This document shows positions 1-11,002 of a DNA stretch of 32,631 bases, one piece after another. The stretch is from Byssochlamys sp. IMV 00236 (lineage: Eukaryota; Ascomycota; Eurotiomycetes; Eurotiales; Thermoascaceae), in the NCBI GenBank assembly GCA_001931875.2, contig MSJH02000545.1, positions 1 through 32,631 on the forward strand. Reading direction: 5' to 3'. Both the position numbers and the translations under genes were made by a program. The notes below the pieces were generated by a model. The model searched no databases. It had not been told where the DNA came from and was given only the letters and a program-made list of their open reading frames with translations. How positions within the stretch are numbered: the first letter of the stretch is position 1; the number at the start of each line of letters is the position of its first letter.

Positions 1-31
<31 letters not shown>
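1..31. repeat. Poly-A run at contig start
   Basis: The window opens with 31 consecutive A. It interrupts the open frame of the transposase fragment on the minus strand, and the other window end also finishes in a 32-nt A run. An assembly end or padding artefact is the likely explanation, not a biological poly-A tail. Confidence 0.8.
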
Positions 32-33
<2 letters not shown>

Positions 34-723
34 CGATCAAGATGATTTGTTTTTCCGTATCCATAATCAACGGTATATTGGCTGTCTTCCATCGACTGAA
101 TTAGCTTGCTTGCTGATTTGAATGGTCTTTTGTCGCTTACACCGTCGGCAGATTTGTAGCGCAGGTTGCTAATATCATTGTTAGTTAACTTATGTAATAA
201 GCCATCATCACCGGTTACGACTCTCTGAATGTTGCGAGCAGGAGCCATGCTAACAACCATATCATTAGCTAGAATTGCTTCATTTTGTGTGAGAGCAGGT
301 CTTCTCCCAGAGGCGGTGGAAAGCAAATTACTCTCTGTAAAGCTATGATTATGATAACTTTCTTTCTCAGTGTTAGGATTAGCCAAGAAAAAAGCATCAT
401 ACTTGCTGCGAAAACAAAGCCTGACTATATATGTGCAACCTGCTTGCGTGGTTTTACCAAGTCTCTTACGATCATCTTCATTTAAATTGTGTGTATTGCG
501 GTAAGATCCATATTTTTGACACTTGTAATAAAGCTTTTGCTTATCGCTTCTAAAAGTTGTAATACTGAAGTTGTTTTCAGTAGCATAATTATCTAAAAGA
601 ACTTTAATTGCTTTCTTATTCTTATAAGGCACTTCAGGTTTCAAGGGGTGTTCTTCATTTGAACAGTAAAGGATTTCCTCGTTAATGACGTGGCTTTTTT
701 GATCGGTCTTCGAGATTGTATTC
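32..723 (-). CDS. Mutator-like (FAR1/MULE) transposase, N-terminal fragment, 3' truncated by contig end
   Basis: Reading leftward from an ATG at 723-721, an uninterrupted frame of 230 codons runs off the window. Its N-terminal third has the WRKY-GCM1/FAR1 zinc-binding layout that precedes the DDE domain in Mutator-like transposases: a strand with LYYKCQKYGSYR, a second cysteine in QAGCTYIVRL, then the closing histidine pair in SYHNHSF. The stretch that follows (RRPALTQNEAI, then LTNNDISNLRY) fits the helical linker of fungal MULE proteins. The DDE and SWIM regions would lie beyond the contig. It is only distantly similar to the full-length MULE at 25079-27302, so it is a different family member. 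No intron is needed in the visible part. Family assignment is fairly sure; activity cannot be judged. Confidence 0.7.
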
Positions 724-1195
724 ATATTATTTATTGGGTCGAGAAGGAAATAAATAATTAACTAGGTTTGGGGAGTTTGTAGTGTAAATCTGTAGTGCAA
801 ATAGCAAAACCCAAAAAATCTTTCTTTTCTCTTCAAGCTGCAAAGATGTTTATAGCTTTGCAAGCTTTTCGACAAACTATGGTAATCAAATTAAAAAAGG
901 TATATAGTAAATCTGTTTTAAATCAACCGCATTGAAAAAAAGCAATTGAAATTGATAATAAGCATGAAAATTTAATATTGCCTCTCATTTTTACAATTAT
1001 TAATTCTGTAATTTCATTTAATAACAGGTCAATCTCAAAGGTATGGAGTAGTTATTTAATCCGTTGGACATATGGCTTCTGTTCTTTTTTTCTACGCACT
1101 ATAGGTAAATTTCCCTGTCTCTATATCTCAAATATATACAATTGTAAATTGTGGGTCGTGCCTACCACAATTGCCGTTGCCTCCACTCCGACCTC

Positions 1196-1282
1196 GGATG
1201 TGGTTATAGGCTTTCTAGCCGCGCTTTATTCTCAGTAATATAAAAATGGCTATGTTGCCGAAACGAAGACTAAGGATGTGGT
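1196..1282 (+). repeat. Repeat block X-Y (copy A)
   Basis: Block X (1196-1246) is followed directly by block Y (1247-1282). Both occur again in inverted orientation at 1400-1477, but in the opposite order relative to each other. The 8-mer GGATGTGG sits at the start of X and again at the end of Y, so it marks each junction. X contains a small perfect hairpin (GGCT-TTCT-AGCC). The element type is not recognised. Confidence 0.75.
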
Positions 1283-1399
1283 GGCTCCCCTCCCATGGTA
1301 CAGAAGACTCTTTTGAAGCCCATTCCTGCCACCAACTCTCAAAGCACAGTGAATGCACGCATAGAAAAATGTAAAGAGAACAATAAGAAGAAATCTTAA

Positions 1400-1477
1400 T
1401 TTTTATATTACTGAGAATAAAGCGCGGCTAGAAAGCCTATAACCACATCCTTAGTCTTCGTTTCGGCAACATAGCCA
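1400..1477 (-). repeat. Repeat block Y-X (inverted copy B)
   Basis: The reverse complement of this segment reads Y then X, sharing the GGATGTGG junction. Compared with copy A (X then Y), the two copies are inverted and circularly permuted. The identity looks complete over X (about 50 nt) and over Y (27 nt plus the shared 8-mer), which implies a recent event. About 117 bp lie between the copies. Confidence 0.75.
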
Positions 1478-1591
1478 TTGTTGCTGTGGATGATAAATCC
1501 ATGATTTCCAAGCGGTCTACTCTACTCAGTTTATAATACAATTGATTGATCCTGAAATAGTACAACTATGTCTACACCACCAAATACTTAC

Positions 1592-1737
1592 TCATCTGGT
1601 GGTAGATCAGCGGCTTGGCGTAGAGCTATTGCCGTACCGTTTTCTCCTCCTTCCTCAAGTTCTTCAAACTCCCCATCTTCCTCACTCACTTCTTCTAGAA
1701 TCCCATTTTCTCCATCTTCTTCCATGGCACCAAGAGC
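1592..1737 (-). other. Possible internal exon of an unidentified gene
   Basis: On the minus strand an acceptor (ATTATTCAG, AG at 1739-1738) and a strong donor (GTAAGT from 1591) enclose an open 146-nt segment. It encodes an acidic stretch containing EEDGENGILEEVSEEDGEF and ending RQAADLPPD. A 40-nt intron would join it in frame to 1551 and onward, which reads EINQLYYKLSRVDRLEI into repeat block Y. Several frames across Y and X stay open, so the 3' end is ambiguous. The gene is not recognised and it may be a broken remnant. Confidence 0.25.
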
Positions 1738-2230
1738 CTGAATAATTTAAAGAATTAATGTCACGTCCCTTAATATATTACTTGATAAGATTCGGTAGAT
1801 TGAAATCTTAAGAATGAAAGAATCCACTAAAGCTCCATGTCAATACAGACCTTTTTAGCAAGTTGTTGAATGTTATGATTTGTCAATCGATTTAAATGGA
1901 TGACGGTTTTTCTGTTTTGATGCTGTATAGTCTTTCTAAAATCAGCGCTGTGTCTCTTCTTCTAGTAATCACTAACTTTTTGTCCAAATCGTTTTTTTTG
2001 GGTTTTACTGTTTGCCTTTCTGTCTTGCTTGCCTTACAGGTATTTCTTGTTGTCATTCTTTAAAGAAAAACAAAAAAAAAAGACTGACCACAAAATGCGT
2101 TATTCTTTCAGATGCGTCATTCTGACTTTGTATTTTGGTTGACTGTGACTTGCTATTTTTTGTAAAAATATTCAGCTCGCCCTTGTCACTTCTACTGCTA
2201 TTAGTACTTTAACAAATCAAGTAGCTGATC

Positions 2231-2744
2231 ATGTCGACCCCATTCCGTCAGGGCCTTAGTAATATCAAATAATACATTACGCCTTTGAGACTATTAAACA
2301 TTTGTTTAATAAAATATAGATAAAGTATATTTCCCCAACATCATTTTCAAAATGGTTAGATCCAAAAATCTTCAACCTAACCAAGTTGCCTTCCAAGTGC
2401 CACCCAGTTGCAATAAATTTGACATTCACTCATATTTGACAAATATTTACAATGTCAACATTCAAGAAGTACGTACGATGAATTACCCAACCACTTACAA
2501 AAGAGGTCCTGGAGGAACAAAATTAGTAGCCCAAGCAGCATATAAGAAAGCTATTGTCACCCTTGATGAAGAATTTGTTTGGCCAGAAGTGCCTGAGTGG
2601 TGCAATGTTGAAAAGGACGCAACTGAAATAAGCCATAAATTAGCAAGACGTAAAATAAAGGGATGGCGTATTAGACCAAGTGAAGAAGAAAGAGAAAAGA
2701 GAAAGCAGGTTGAAGCAAAGAGACTGGAAGATGCAAAGAAATAA
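2231..2744 (+). CDS. MRP20: Mitochondrial large-subunit ribosomal protein uL23m (Mrp20/MRPL23 family)
   Basis: Structural protein of the mitochondrial large ribosomal subunit, where uL23 lies at the polypeptide exit tunnel. Model: exons 2231-2258 and 2320-2744 with a 61-nt GT-AG intron (phase 1), giving 150 aa. Exon 1 supplies MSTPFRQGL. Exon 2 continues with KVYFPNIIFKMVRS and the core segment NKFDIHSYLTNIYNVNIQEV, the classic uL23 ribosome-binding strand-helix. A shorter start at 2352 would lose the conserved KVYFPN motif, so the spliced start is preferred. The C-terminus is a basic, charged helix (EEEREKRKQVEAKRLEDAKK). No separable cleaved presequence is obvious. Confidence 0.88.
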
Positions 2745-2856
2745 ATAATACATGATTCTTTTTTTTATTTTTATGATTTTAAACAATAGAAAAAATAAAA
2801 GAAAAAGGGGGAATTGATATGGAAACACAATATTATTTACTATACAACAAACAACT

Positions 2857-4617
2857 TTACTTCTTCTTCATCCTTTTTAATTGATCAAAATATGGCTTTA
2901 GTCGTGATCGATCTACAGTTGCGATATAATAATTTCCGCCATTATTTGTCCAACTCACTGCTTCTGAAAAGTACTCACATGTCTCTACTCGCAGAATAGA
3001 TTCTGGCATGTTGATCGTTCGTTGATTAATTTTGTGATTCTTGGGTACAAATGACTTTAACGATATAATCTTGGTTCCTTCTCGTAAGTCTAGAAAGAGT
3101 CGTGCCAGTGCTTGATTAATGCCTGGGCTAAATGCAAAATTATTTACAAGTAATACATCAGCTCTTCTAAACACCTCATGAAGGTCATTGGCTACAACAT
3201 CCAAAAAATCACCAAAGCGAAAATGCACTTTACCCGTTGGAAGACGCCATGCTCTATACTAAATGTGTAAATAGGTACACTTTAATAGATAATCAACTTA
3301 CTTCATACGGGCAGCGTATTCCTTTAATTGACGCTTTGCAATCTTGCATGGTGTCTCATTAATTTCGATGCCATATGCCTCACAACCTGTTTGTGCAGCC
3401 ACTTGTAGTACAACGTTGCCAATGCCACATCCAAGATCCATAAATACGCTTCTAGAATGAATTCTTGTCTTGGAAATAAACTCCTTTACTAAAATCGGAT
3501 TTACTTCTCCATAAACCATATCAGAAAAGGCTATAGAAAAAAAAAGGGGAGTAAGTAGATGAATGATGAACTGTATATGTTTGTATGTTCCATATGTTAA
3601 TTACGCTCATAATTATTTAATGCATGTGCCATAGGAGCAGCCGTTCTACTATAGACTTGATACAAAATATGACAAACCAAGTCATAACTTGGATTGGATA
3701 TTTTCTTTACATTACTATTAAACACACCCTGTGCTTTCAATTTACTAATGACTCTATTAAAGTCTTCTATAGCCAGAGTAAATCCAGATGCAGAACGACG
3801 ATTACGATATTTTGTCAGATTGCGCATGATACCATGAGACTGATCACCAAGCAATTCCCGCTCCTTGGCTGTCAAATAGTACTCATAAATAAGCTCACAT
3901 GATCGCATTAAATCAGTAATGGGATTATATTCGTCCTTGTCCTCTTCCTCATCTCCATTTCTTGCAGAACTACTCTTTATTACTGGGCGTAGCAGTAAAA
4001 ACCTAAAAAATGCAAGTTCAGCTTATTACTCTTTTCTTGACTCATTCTAATTACCGTTCACGTTCAAAGCATCCCGGATACTCAAGTTCAACCCTTAGTT
4101 CTTTACCAGCACCAGGACCGTCAGAGTCAGAGTCAGTAAAATCTATAATGTATAAGACAGCTGATTAAGTAAGCATTCTCTTTCCCTTACATGTACGATA
4201 ATTCTTAATGTCAGCTTCAACCATTCGTTCAGAATGGATAATTGATCTAATACCCTTTGGTGATGCTGCCGTTCGTTTTCCCGGGCTATCCTCACCCGAT
4301 CCAGAAAGTCTTCTCTTCATAGAAGGACTGTTTAATTGTTGAGTCGTAGAAGAAGAAGAAGAGGAAGAGGAATGAAGGGTCGTAGTAGTAGTAGTTGTAG
4401 TAGTAGTAGTGGTGGTGGTGACCGTTTCCGTAATTGCTGCGTTGTTTACTGCTGCTGCTGCTGCTGCCGCTGCTGCTGCTGCCGCTGCTGCCGCTGCTGC
4501 TGCAACTTTATTAGCCATGATTTTCTTTGGTGGTAAATTAATCATTTGTTTGCTCTGTTCTTTACTTTGGTTATTGTATTTTTTATCTTCTTTTTTTAAG
4601 AAGTCATCGGTTGTCAT
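2857..4617 (-). CDS. DOT1: DOT1-type histone H3 lysine-79 methyltransferase
   Basis: Methylates H3K79 on nucleosomes using S-adenosylmethionine. Model (minus): 4617-4191, 4142-4055, 4002-3605, 3530-3302, 3253-2857; introns of 48, 52, 74 and 48 nt; 512 aa. Residues 1 to about 140 are low complexity: a run of roughly 19-20 Ala, then Thr and Ser runs, then basic Ser/Pro sequence (KRRLSGSGEDSPGKR), plausibly DNA or nucleosome binding. The catalytic domain follows: NNYEPFSD then VYGE (310-313), SAM motif I DLGCGIGN (336-343), the acidic SAM ligand in YGIEINE (E360), and NNFAFSP (418-422), then GTKIISLK. Length and motif order match fungal Dot1. It lies 102 bp downstream of the SWI3-like gene on the same strand. 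Confidence 0.93.
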
Positions 4618-4719
4618 GGACTCAAGGTTTAGCTTAAAAAGGTAAGGGGTGGAAAAGAGAAAGAGAAAGAGAGAAATAAATCGATTGTTCGGACACTAAA
4701 TTTTTTATTACTTTATTTT

Positions 4720-6427
4720 TTAAAAGGACATCATGTTCGTATTGATCCCTTGACCTGTTGGACGCCCACGATGCTGCTGTTGCTGTTGTTGATGCTGCTG
4801 CTGCTGTTGTTGTTGTTGTTGTAAGTGTAACTGCTGTTGTTGCATTTGTAGCTGCATTTGCATCTGCATTTGTAATTGATATTGTTGTTGTAATAACTGT
4901 GGTGATTGTTGATTCATAAACATATTCATATTTCCAACTGCTAATTGCTGCTGAAGCTGCGCAGGGGTTATACTATTCATAGCTGCTGCTGCTGCTGCTG
5001 CCGACGCTGTTGTTGCTGTTAGTTTAGTCCTTTTAGCCATTTCTACTTGGATCTGCATCAATTTTCTCTTGAATGAAAAGCTTTCATGTTCAAGTTGATG
5101 TCTTTCCTTTTCTAGCACCTCCTTTTGCTCTTCTACTGCTTTCTCTAAAGCCTCATATCGATTAATTTGTTGGTTAAATCTTGATAGTTTGGCTCCAATT
5201 AATCTATGACTTAGATCATACAATGCTTCCTCCTCTTCTTGTGACGGTTTATCATCCTCTGTTGTCTTTGTATCCTTCTCCCCTATTGTCACCTCTGGCT
5301 TGATCTGGCCTGCTGCTGCTGCCACCTTTGGGTCGACGGTTGAAGATAAAAACGCTACGACTGACATGACAGGGTTGACATTTCGTTGATTCAAGTCATA
5401 CTGGAGTAATCCTAGATCAGCCAATTTGAGAGTATCTACAGGATCTTTGCTGGGTAACTGTAAGTAATGAAGAATGCATTCATCATGTGTACGTGTTTTG
5501 ACATGTTCTGACACCTTCTCCCAATTATCACCAAATTGCTCACATCCCTCTTTGAACAGACTTTCCTCTTCCTCAGTCCATTGATCTATATTGTTTTCTT
5601 CTTCTAATATGAAATAGATGAACTCACTTCCTTTTAAATCCGCAGGATAGTTTCCTTCTATGTAGCAGTGACGACAAAGAAAAAAGTTGTCTCTTGATGT
5701 GCTACAGTATTGCTCTTCTGTACATGTCTTTTGACATGACACGCATGTCTGCGGTATCTTTCCCTTTTCTATATCTACGATCGACACCTTTTGATTCTCT
5801 ATTTGTTCTTCTTGTTTAATGTCTGTTGGTATCTCTTCCTTCTTTATTTCATCCACAACCACCACCTTAAATTGACTATCAAAAGGTGGACTAACAGATG
5901 ATGGTTTAGCATCGGGGTCAACCTAGGGCATACAGTTAAGTCAACATTTTTTTATAAAGTGTAAAAATACATACTTGATAGTTAATCAACCCCCATTGTT
6001 CTAGAAAGGCATGTACTCGCAAAATAGCACACACGTCGCCTGTTAGGTTACGTCTACAGGCTGTGATAGTAAGGTACTCTACAGGGTTCATTCGATATGT
6101 GTTGATCATAAAGTCGCGGTATTCCTTGTAGACTGTTGGTGTTTTTGTCTTGTTGCGATTATTAAAAAACTCGGGTAGAGCTCGTCTTTCGATCGTGTTT
6201 ACTTGTGATATATCGAACCATGCAGCATAAGAGGGAATGACAATATTGTGATTTTGAACAGATAAATAGCGTTGACAATTGTCTTTGGGTAATGGTATAT
6301 TTGAAACGTCCACAGGTTGTGAATTAGGCACTATCGTTGTTTGTTCTGTTGCATCCGTATTAAAAGATATTGTGTCTGGTGGCTGATTATGAAGAGTGAT
6401 ATCATTATGTGTAGATGGCTGGGTCAT
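4720..6427 (-). CDS. SWI3: SWI3/RSC8-type subunit of a SWI/SNF-family chromatin remodeller (SWIRM, ZZ, SANT)
   Basis: Core scaffold subunit of SWI/SNF or RSC remodellers. Model (minus): 6427-5975 and 5922-4720 with a 52-nt phase-0 intron; 551 aa. SWIRM domain at about 58-151 ([39 protein letters not shown]). A ZZ-like zinc module follows with CVSC at 211-214 and CRHC at 234-237, then a SANT domain at about 263-310 ([28 protein letters not shown]). A coiled coil at about 390-450 ([18 protein letters not shown]) would mediate dimerisation. The C-terminus is rich in Gln and Met-Gln repeats encoded by CAA/CAG. Whether it belongs to SWI/SNF, RSC or a shared complex cannot be told from sequence. 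Confidence 0.92.
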
Positions 6428-6629
6428 CCTGGATGCTCAAAACGAAAAATAAAAAAAAAATAAAAAAAAGTGTGTCCCCTCTCTCGTCCCTCTCGCTCTC
6501 TTTCTTTTCTTTCTGTCTAAAGTTGAAGTCACTCGTATATGACGGCACACTGCGGCGATTAAAAACAATAAACAAAAAAAAATCTGATGGCATCAATTTT
6601 TGTTTGTTAAAATACATCATTTACAAAGG

Positions 6630-9519
6630 TTAAGTTTGAGTATCTTTTAGCACAACAAATGACACAGAAGGTGTCCTGCTTGAAGAAGTTGTATTTGAGG
6701 TTTTTAATATACTTGTTGGCTGCCTTTTCATCCTTTCTATTTCCATTTTTAATGCTTCATTCTCTTTTAGCAGCCTTTCTTTTTCTTGATGAGCGTTGGT
6801 GAGTACTTGTTGTAAATGATCCTAAAACTAGAATTAGCATAAAGATACAAGGTAAGTTTGATTAACTTACTATAGTTGTATGTATATAAGTCTGTACAGG
6901 TGGCCTATTATATTTACATGAATATTAATAACATAATAGCTGTCATTTATTACCTTGCAGCAATAGGTTTATGTTGAAAATAACTTTCAGCGCTGTTATC
7001 AAGAGAAGAGTTTGATAACTTGCGGATATCAATAGACGGTGATCTACTTCTATTTGGTATAGTGTGCAGTATGTCAAACAGTATTGTTTTTTGAATTTCT
7101 AATTGTTTCAAGAGTGTCTCCACATGATGTTGCATTCCTGGTTGTTGTGTGGGAGCAAAGGACTCGAATCTTTCTGATGGCAATGGTGCGCCTGTTAATT
7201 CAAATCTTCCTTTCTTACGACATTCTTGTACACTCGTTTCATGCGGATGCACCATATCAGTAGTATGCTCTTTCTCGATCGAAAATCGACCAATCTTGCC
7301 AGAGCTGCTTGATGACGATCTTTGATGATAACTCGAGCCTTCTCTTGTCAATGGTTCAGTACGAATGTCTTGAGTGTATGGAGGCGTAGTTCCAAGTGTT
7401 GTCGTACCACTGCTCTGAGAGGACAAGTGTTGAATTTCAAACCTGGATTTGCGTCCTTCTTTTTAATAACAGAGGGTTATTTCGTGTGTGACTGGATAAA
7501 ATAAGCTAATTTATTTTACCTCTTGTACTTTCATTGCTAAGAGCACGAGACATGGGTATAGGACGAATATCTTGAGAAGGGTCAGTGGCCAGAAAAGGCA
7601 AATTCTCTGGTTTTGGGACTGATGCCTGATTTACACTAAACCTGCCCTTTTTGATTTCACTATTTTCCTGTTGATGTGAGATACCTAAGCCTAAACCAAC
7701 AGAACTTTGCCAACTGTTACTGTCACATGTCTGAGGTGGGCTCGCAGACATAGGAGAGCTATTGTCAGGCTGAGGGGTATATTGGTTAGGTGAAATTGAG
7801 CGATGAGGCCCAGTACTAGTACCGATAGTAGTAGTAGTTGCCGTAGTAGTAGCTGTAGTTGTAGTATCTGACGGATGAGTGTAATCGTCAATCACAAATC
7901 GAGATCGACGGTGGAACAAAGGTGAACTTATCTCGGGCTCTGAGGGTGCGGGTGAAGGTAAACCAATGGCTTTGTCTGTATTTTTGATGACATTCCCAAA
8001 GGTGATATGTCTAGACTTTTCATGAGGTGAAGCATCGTCAAAGTCCCATTGATCACTGTTTTCGATCGTAGTCTGTTTAAAAGCTATCCTCTTGTGTGGT
8101 CTTTCATCTAAGGGAGGTACGCATGCCAAGACAGATTTGACGAGGTAATCCTTCTTTTTGGCTTGTTTAAAGAAGGGATGTTGTATGAGTTTCTCTGCTG
8201 TAGGTCTATGGGGGCTCATTTAGCTTTGGGAGGTATCTAATATCAATCGTATACCTTTTATTAGGATCCTTTTGTAAGCAGTAGTCAATCATTTCCTTAA
8301 ACGTGCGTGAGTATTTGTATTTAGTTTGATCTCTGTTTAACGTAGGTGGAGATTGGTTTAATGTCATCATCAAGACCTAAAAAAGAGATTGAAATAGAAT
8401 TAGAGGCTTTTCCTTTTTAAGAGAAATAATAATCAATGTAACCTTCATTGGAGGGAATTTAGCAAAGGGAGCATGACCTGTAGCCAGTTCGATGGCTGTA
8501 ATACCAAAACTCCAAATATCTGCTTTAAAATTGTAACCTGATTGTTCCATGACTTCAGGAGCCATCCAACAAGGCTAAATAGAATAATATATACTTAAAA
8601 TGACAAATAATAATAAACAATGGGAGAATATATTTTACTGTGCCAACAAACGTTTTCCTGATTTCACTATTTTCAGTCAGGGAACTTGATACACCAAAAT
8701 CAGCCAAGAGAACAGTCCCTTGATCGTCCATTAAAAGGTTACCTGCTTTCACATCACGATGGATATGCCCATTTTTGTGTAAATAGATAAGTCCCTCCAA
8801 TGCCTGCTTGAGTATAGTCGCAATCGTTATTTCCTCAAATCCATCTCTGAATCCACTCTTCATGATATCCAGGCATGATCCTAATCTGATATTAATATTC
8901 TATATTATATTCTATAATTCATCTCTACTACCTCCAGATAGATACGGTGTGGCAATATAAAGTTTAGAACCATTCACAAAGGACCCATAAACCTTTAATA
9001 GGTTAGGATGTTTGCATAAGGCCATCAGTGCCGTTTCGCGCTATAATAATTCCTTTTAATAAGCAACTTGGATTAGTAAGAAAAAGAGAGAGAGACTTAC
9101 TCGAAGCTCATCAATCTGATTACGTTCAAACAAGTCAAGATCAATCATTTTAATAGCAACTCTCATACTTTTAGGTTTATAAATCGCATTATAGACTACT
9201 GCAGATGAGCCATAGCCTATACAGAAAGATATATATTAGCAGCCAAACAAAACAAAAGAAAAAGCGCAAATAACCTATTGGGTTTTTTATTACAAAGTCT
9301 TCAGGATTGCAAGATGTGCTTTCTTCATCTTCGTAGCGAGATGAGTTACCTATACTCAAGTTAGCCAACTACTTTAGCTACACTTTAAAGTCTTTGTTTA
9401 CTGTGAAGAGAAATAGCACGAAGAATGCTTCCTGATCGTGAACGAGGCACTTCCAAAGAGATATTGGAGTTATTTCCGGTCTTTAGAAAAGGAAGCGTGT
9501 TTTGTAGCGGCTGTGACAT
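6630..9519 (-). CDS. STE20-family protein kinase, FRAY/OSR1-SPAK type, with RFx[V/I] peptides and C-terminal coiled coil
   Basis: Ser/Thr kinase of the STE20/FRAY group. Eleven exons on minus: 9519-9402, 9349-9275, 9216-9101, 9040-8932, 8880-8639, 8574-8443, 8376-8255, 8205-7520, 7458-6954, 6904-6871, 6821-6630; 776 aa; every junction keeps frame. Kinase domain about 58-316: Gly loop [10 protein letters not shown] (64-73), VAIK lysine K87, HRD 180-182, DFG 200-202, [14 protein letters not shown]216 aligns with the OSR1 T-loop threonine phosphorylated by WNK kinases (inference). After the domain comes the acidic DQWDFDD and a Ser/Thr-rich tail containing RFVI (407-410), RFSV, RFEI and RFSI, plus a near-match RFEL. 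The last about 60 residues form a coiled coil ([20 protein letters not shown]). No CCT domain was recognised. The start at 9519 is used because the upstream ATG at 9527 soon meets a stop. Confidence 0.9.
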
Positions 9520-10550
9520 TTTGCATGTAATATAATAAAGAAGAGGAAAAGGGAAAAGAAAGAAAGAAATGAAAGAAAAGAGAGAAAGAGTGACAGAGAA
9601 TGCTGTTTATATCTATTTCCAGTTCTGGGATTTTACAGAAAAAAAAGCTGCCCTTTAGAACTTTGCGTTTAACAAATTGGGAGTGAAATACGTGACTTAT
9701 TCGTGGGCTCAGACTCTGTGTTTTTATAAAACGTGACTTTAGAACTTTATTTAAACCAACTTTGGTCAGGGCTAAAAAAAAAAAAAAACAACAACATCTA
9801 TTACCCTACCAAAATACGTCTGCTGGCTCTGAGGGTAAATAAAATAACAAAAGCTTAAAAAGTAGCCAAGAAATTGGAGTCAGACATTACTCAGAAACCA
9901 GAGGATCTATTCCGCTTTACTGATGGTTAACATACGATGAGATACATTATATTATTCTTATTTTCCCTTGAATGCTTTTTTATTAAAGAGAATCCTAAAA
10001 CAAAAGAAAAGTTTCTTATATTTATGCTTGAACCATAAACATGGAACAAGTAGTGCAACTGTCTGCTTGATGGTCACGCATTTCAGGGGAGAGCAAAATC
10101 CGTTTCTCGTCTCATCCAATAGGAAATCGTGCGACGCTTTTTCCGTCTTTGAATGAAGTCATCCTCCAGCAAAAAAAAAAAAAAGTTGTCAAGAAATGCA
10201 CGATCATTATGTTCTTTGTGTGTCGAATAAGCCATGAGAACGTCTAATCCATACTGTACAGCTGACGTGTTTGATATAAATCATTATAGCACTCTACGTC
10301 TTACAGTAGAACATACATTCTACTTTACATCCCTCTATCGTATCTTATGAGAATAATATTGACAACAATAGTAGCATAGATGACCATGCTGACGACATTA
10401 CATATCAGTAGATTCTCCCATATAAAATGAATACGCGTCTTATTTTAATAATACTCCTTTCTTTTCAATAAACAAACTACTTCGCAAGTCATCAACTTAA
10501 CCGCCTTTTTACAATAGCAAACAAAGTTAAATACAACAATAGATATTATT
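9520..10550. other. Intergenic region upstream of the FRAY kinase
   Basis: About 1 kb with no supported gene. It holds purine-rich repeats just upstream of the kinase start (9540-9600), A runs of about 14 near 9776 and 10170, and TATA-like stretches. Short ORFs here lack recognisable motifs. Confidence 0.5.
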
Positions 10551-10803
10551 ATGGACTCTATTGTAAAATATATTACACGATACCAAGCTTTTATTCAAAG
10601 TTTAAAACGCCATGGTTACACTGTTCTTGGGTATGCCAGGAAATCCCCTAGTGCTGAAGGAAAGTATAGGTCGCTTGTAGAAAAAGTATTCGTATCACCC
10701 TAGTGTTCGGCAGGCCACAAGAGGTTTGACTGGAAAAGGAGCTTTGATAAAAACTTAGAAACTTTCAACTGGCTTTCTTCGCTGTTGTTTCTCTCCCAAG
10801 ATA
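10551..10803 (+). pseudogene. Decayed recombinase-like ORF (GYARKS motif)
   Basis: An ATG at 10551 opens 50 codons with GYTVLGYARKSPSAEGKYR and SLVEKVFVSP, then a TAG at 10701-10703. The same frame continues through CSAGHKRFDWKRSFDKN to a second stop near 10801. The G-Y-x-R-K-S segment followed by S-L-V-x-K-V-F-V-S resembles the start of the serine-recombinase (resolvase/IS607 TnpA-like) fold seen in repeated proteins of early-diverging fungi. The helix normally between these two segments seems missing. The stop and the deletion argue for a dead copy. The assignment rests on a short motif and is tentative. Confidence 0.35.
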
Positions 10804-11002
10804 GATAGAAAAAATGAGTTAGCAGTGCTCAAAGATCTGAAAATTTTTATTATCTTCTCCTTCCACTTCGGCAACTGTTTGAGTGGAAATACCGTACATA
10901 CAATGTCTACTTTCCTATCAAAGTCAAAAGCTGACTTTAAGCCGGTCGTCATCTGAGTGACTTGATTACATAAGAAAATCAAAAGATACAAACAAACAGG
11001 AA

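Larger units (their letters stand above)
724..2230. other. Gene-poor interval with remnant exons and repeats
   Basis: No complete gene was found between the transposase fragment and uL23m. The interval holds the inverted repeat blocks at 1196-1477 and a possible minus-strand exon at 1592-1737. It also holds T-rich and CT-rich stretches. A short leftward ORF around 1830-1920 (LNRLTNHNIQQLAKKV) looks protein-like but could not be joined to anything. Confidence 0.5.

Noticed and set aside
978..1238. 86-codon plus-strand ORF ending in repeat block X
   Set aside because: Hydrophobic, no motif; its end lies in the repeat and the rest is AT-rich intergenic sequence.
4336..4645. Plus-strand Ala- and Cys-rich ORFs opposite the DOT1 N-terminus
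   Set aside because: Translations of the GCT/GCC repeat in other frames; the DOT1 frame explains the region.
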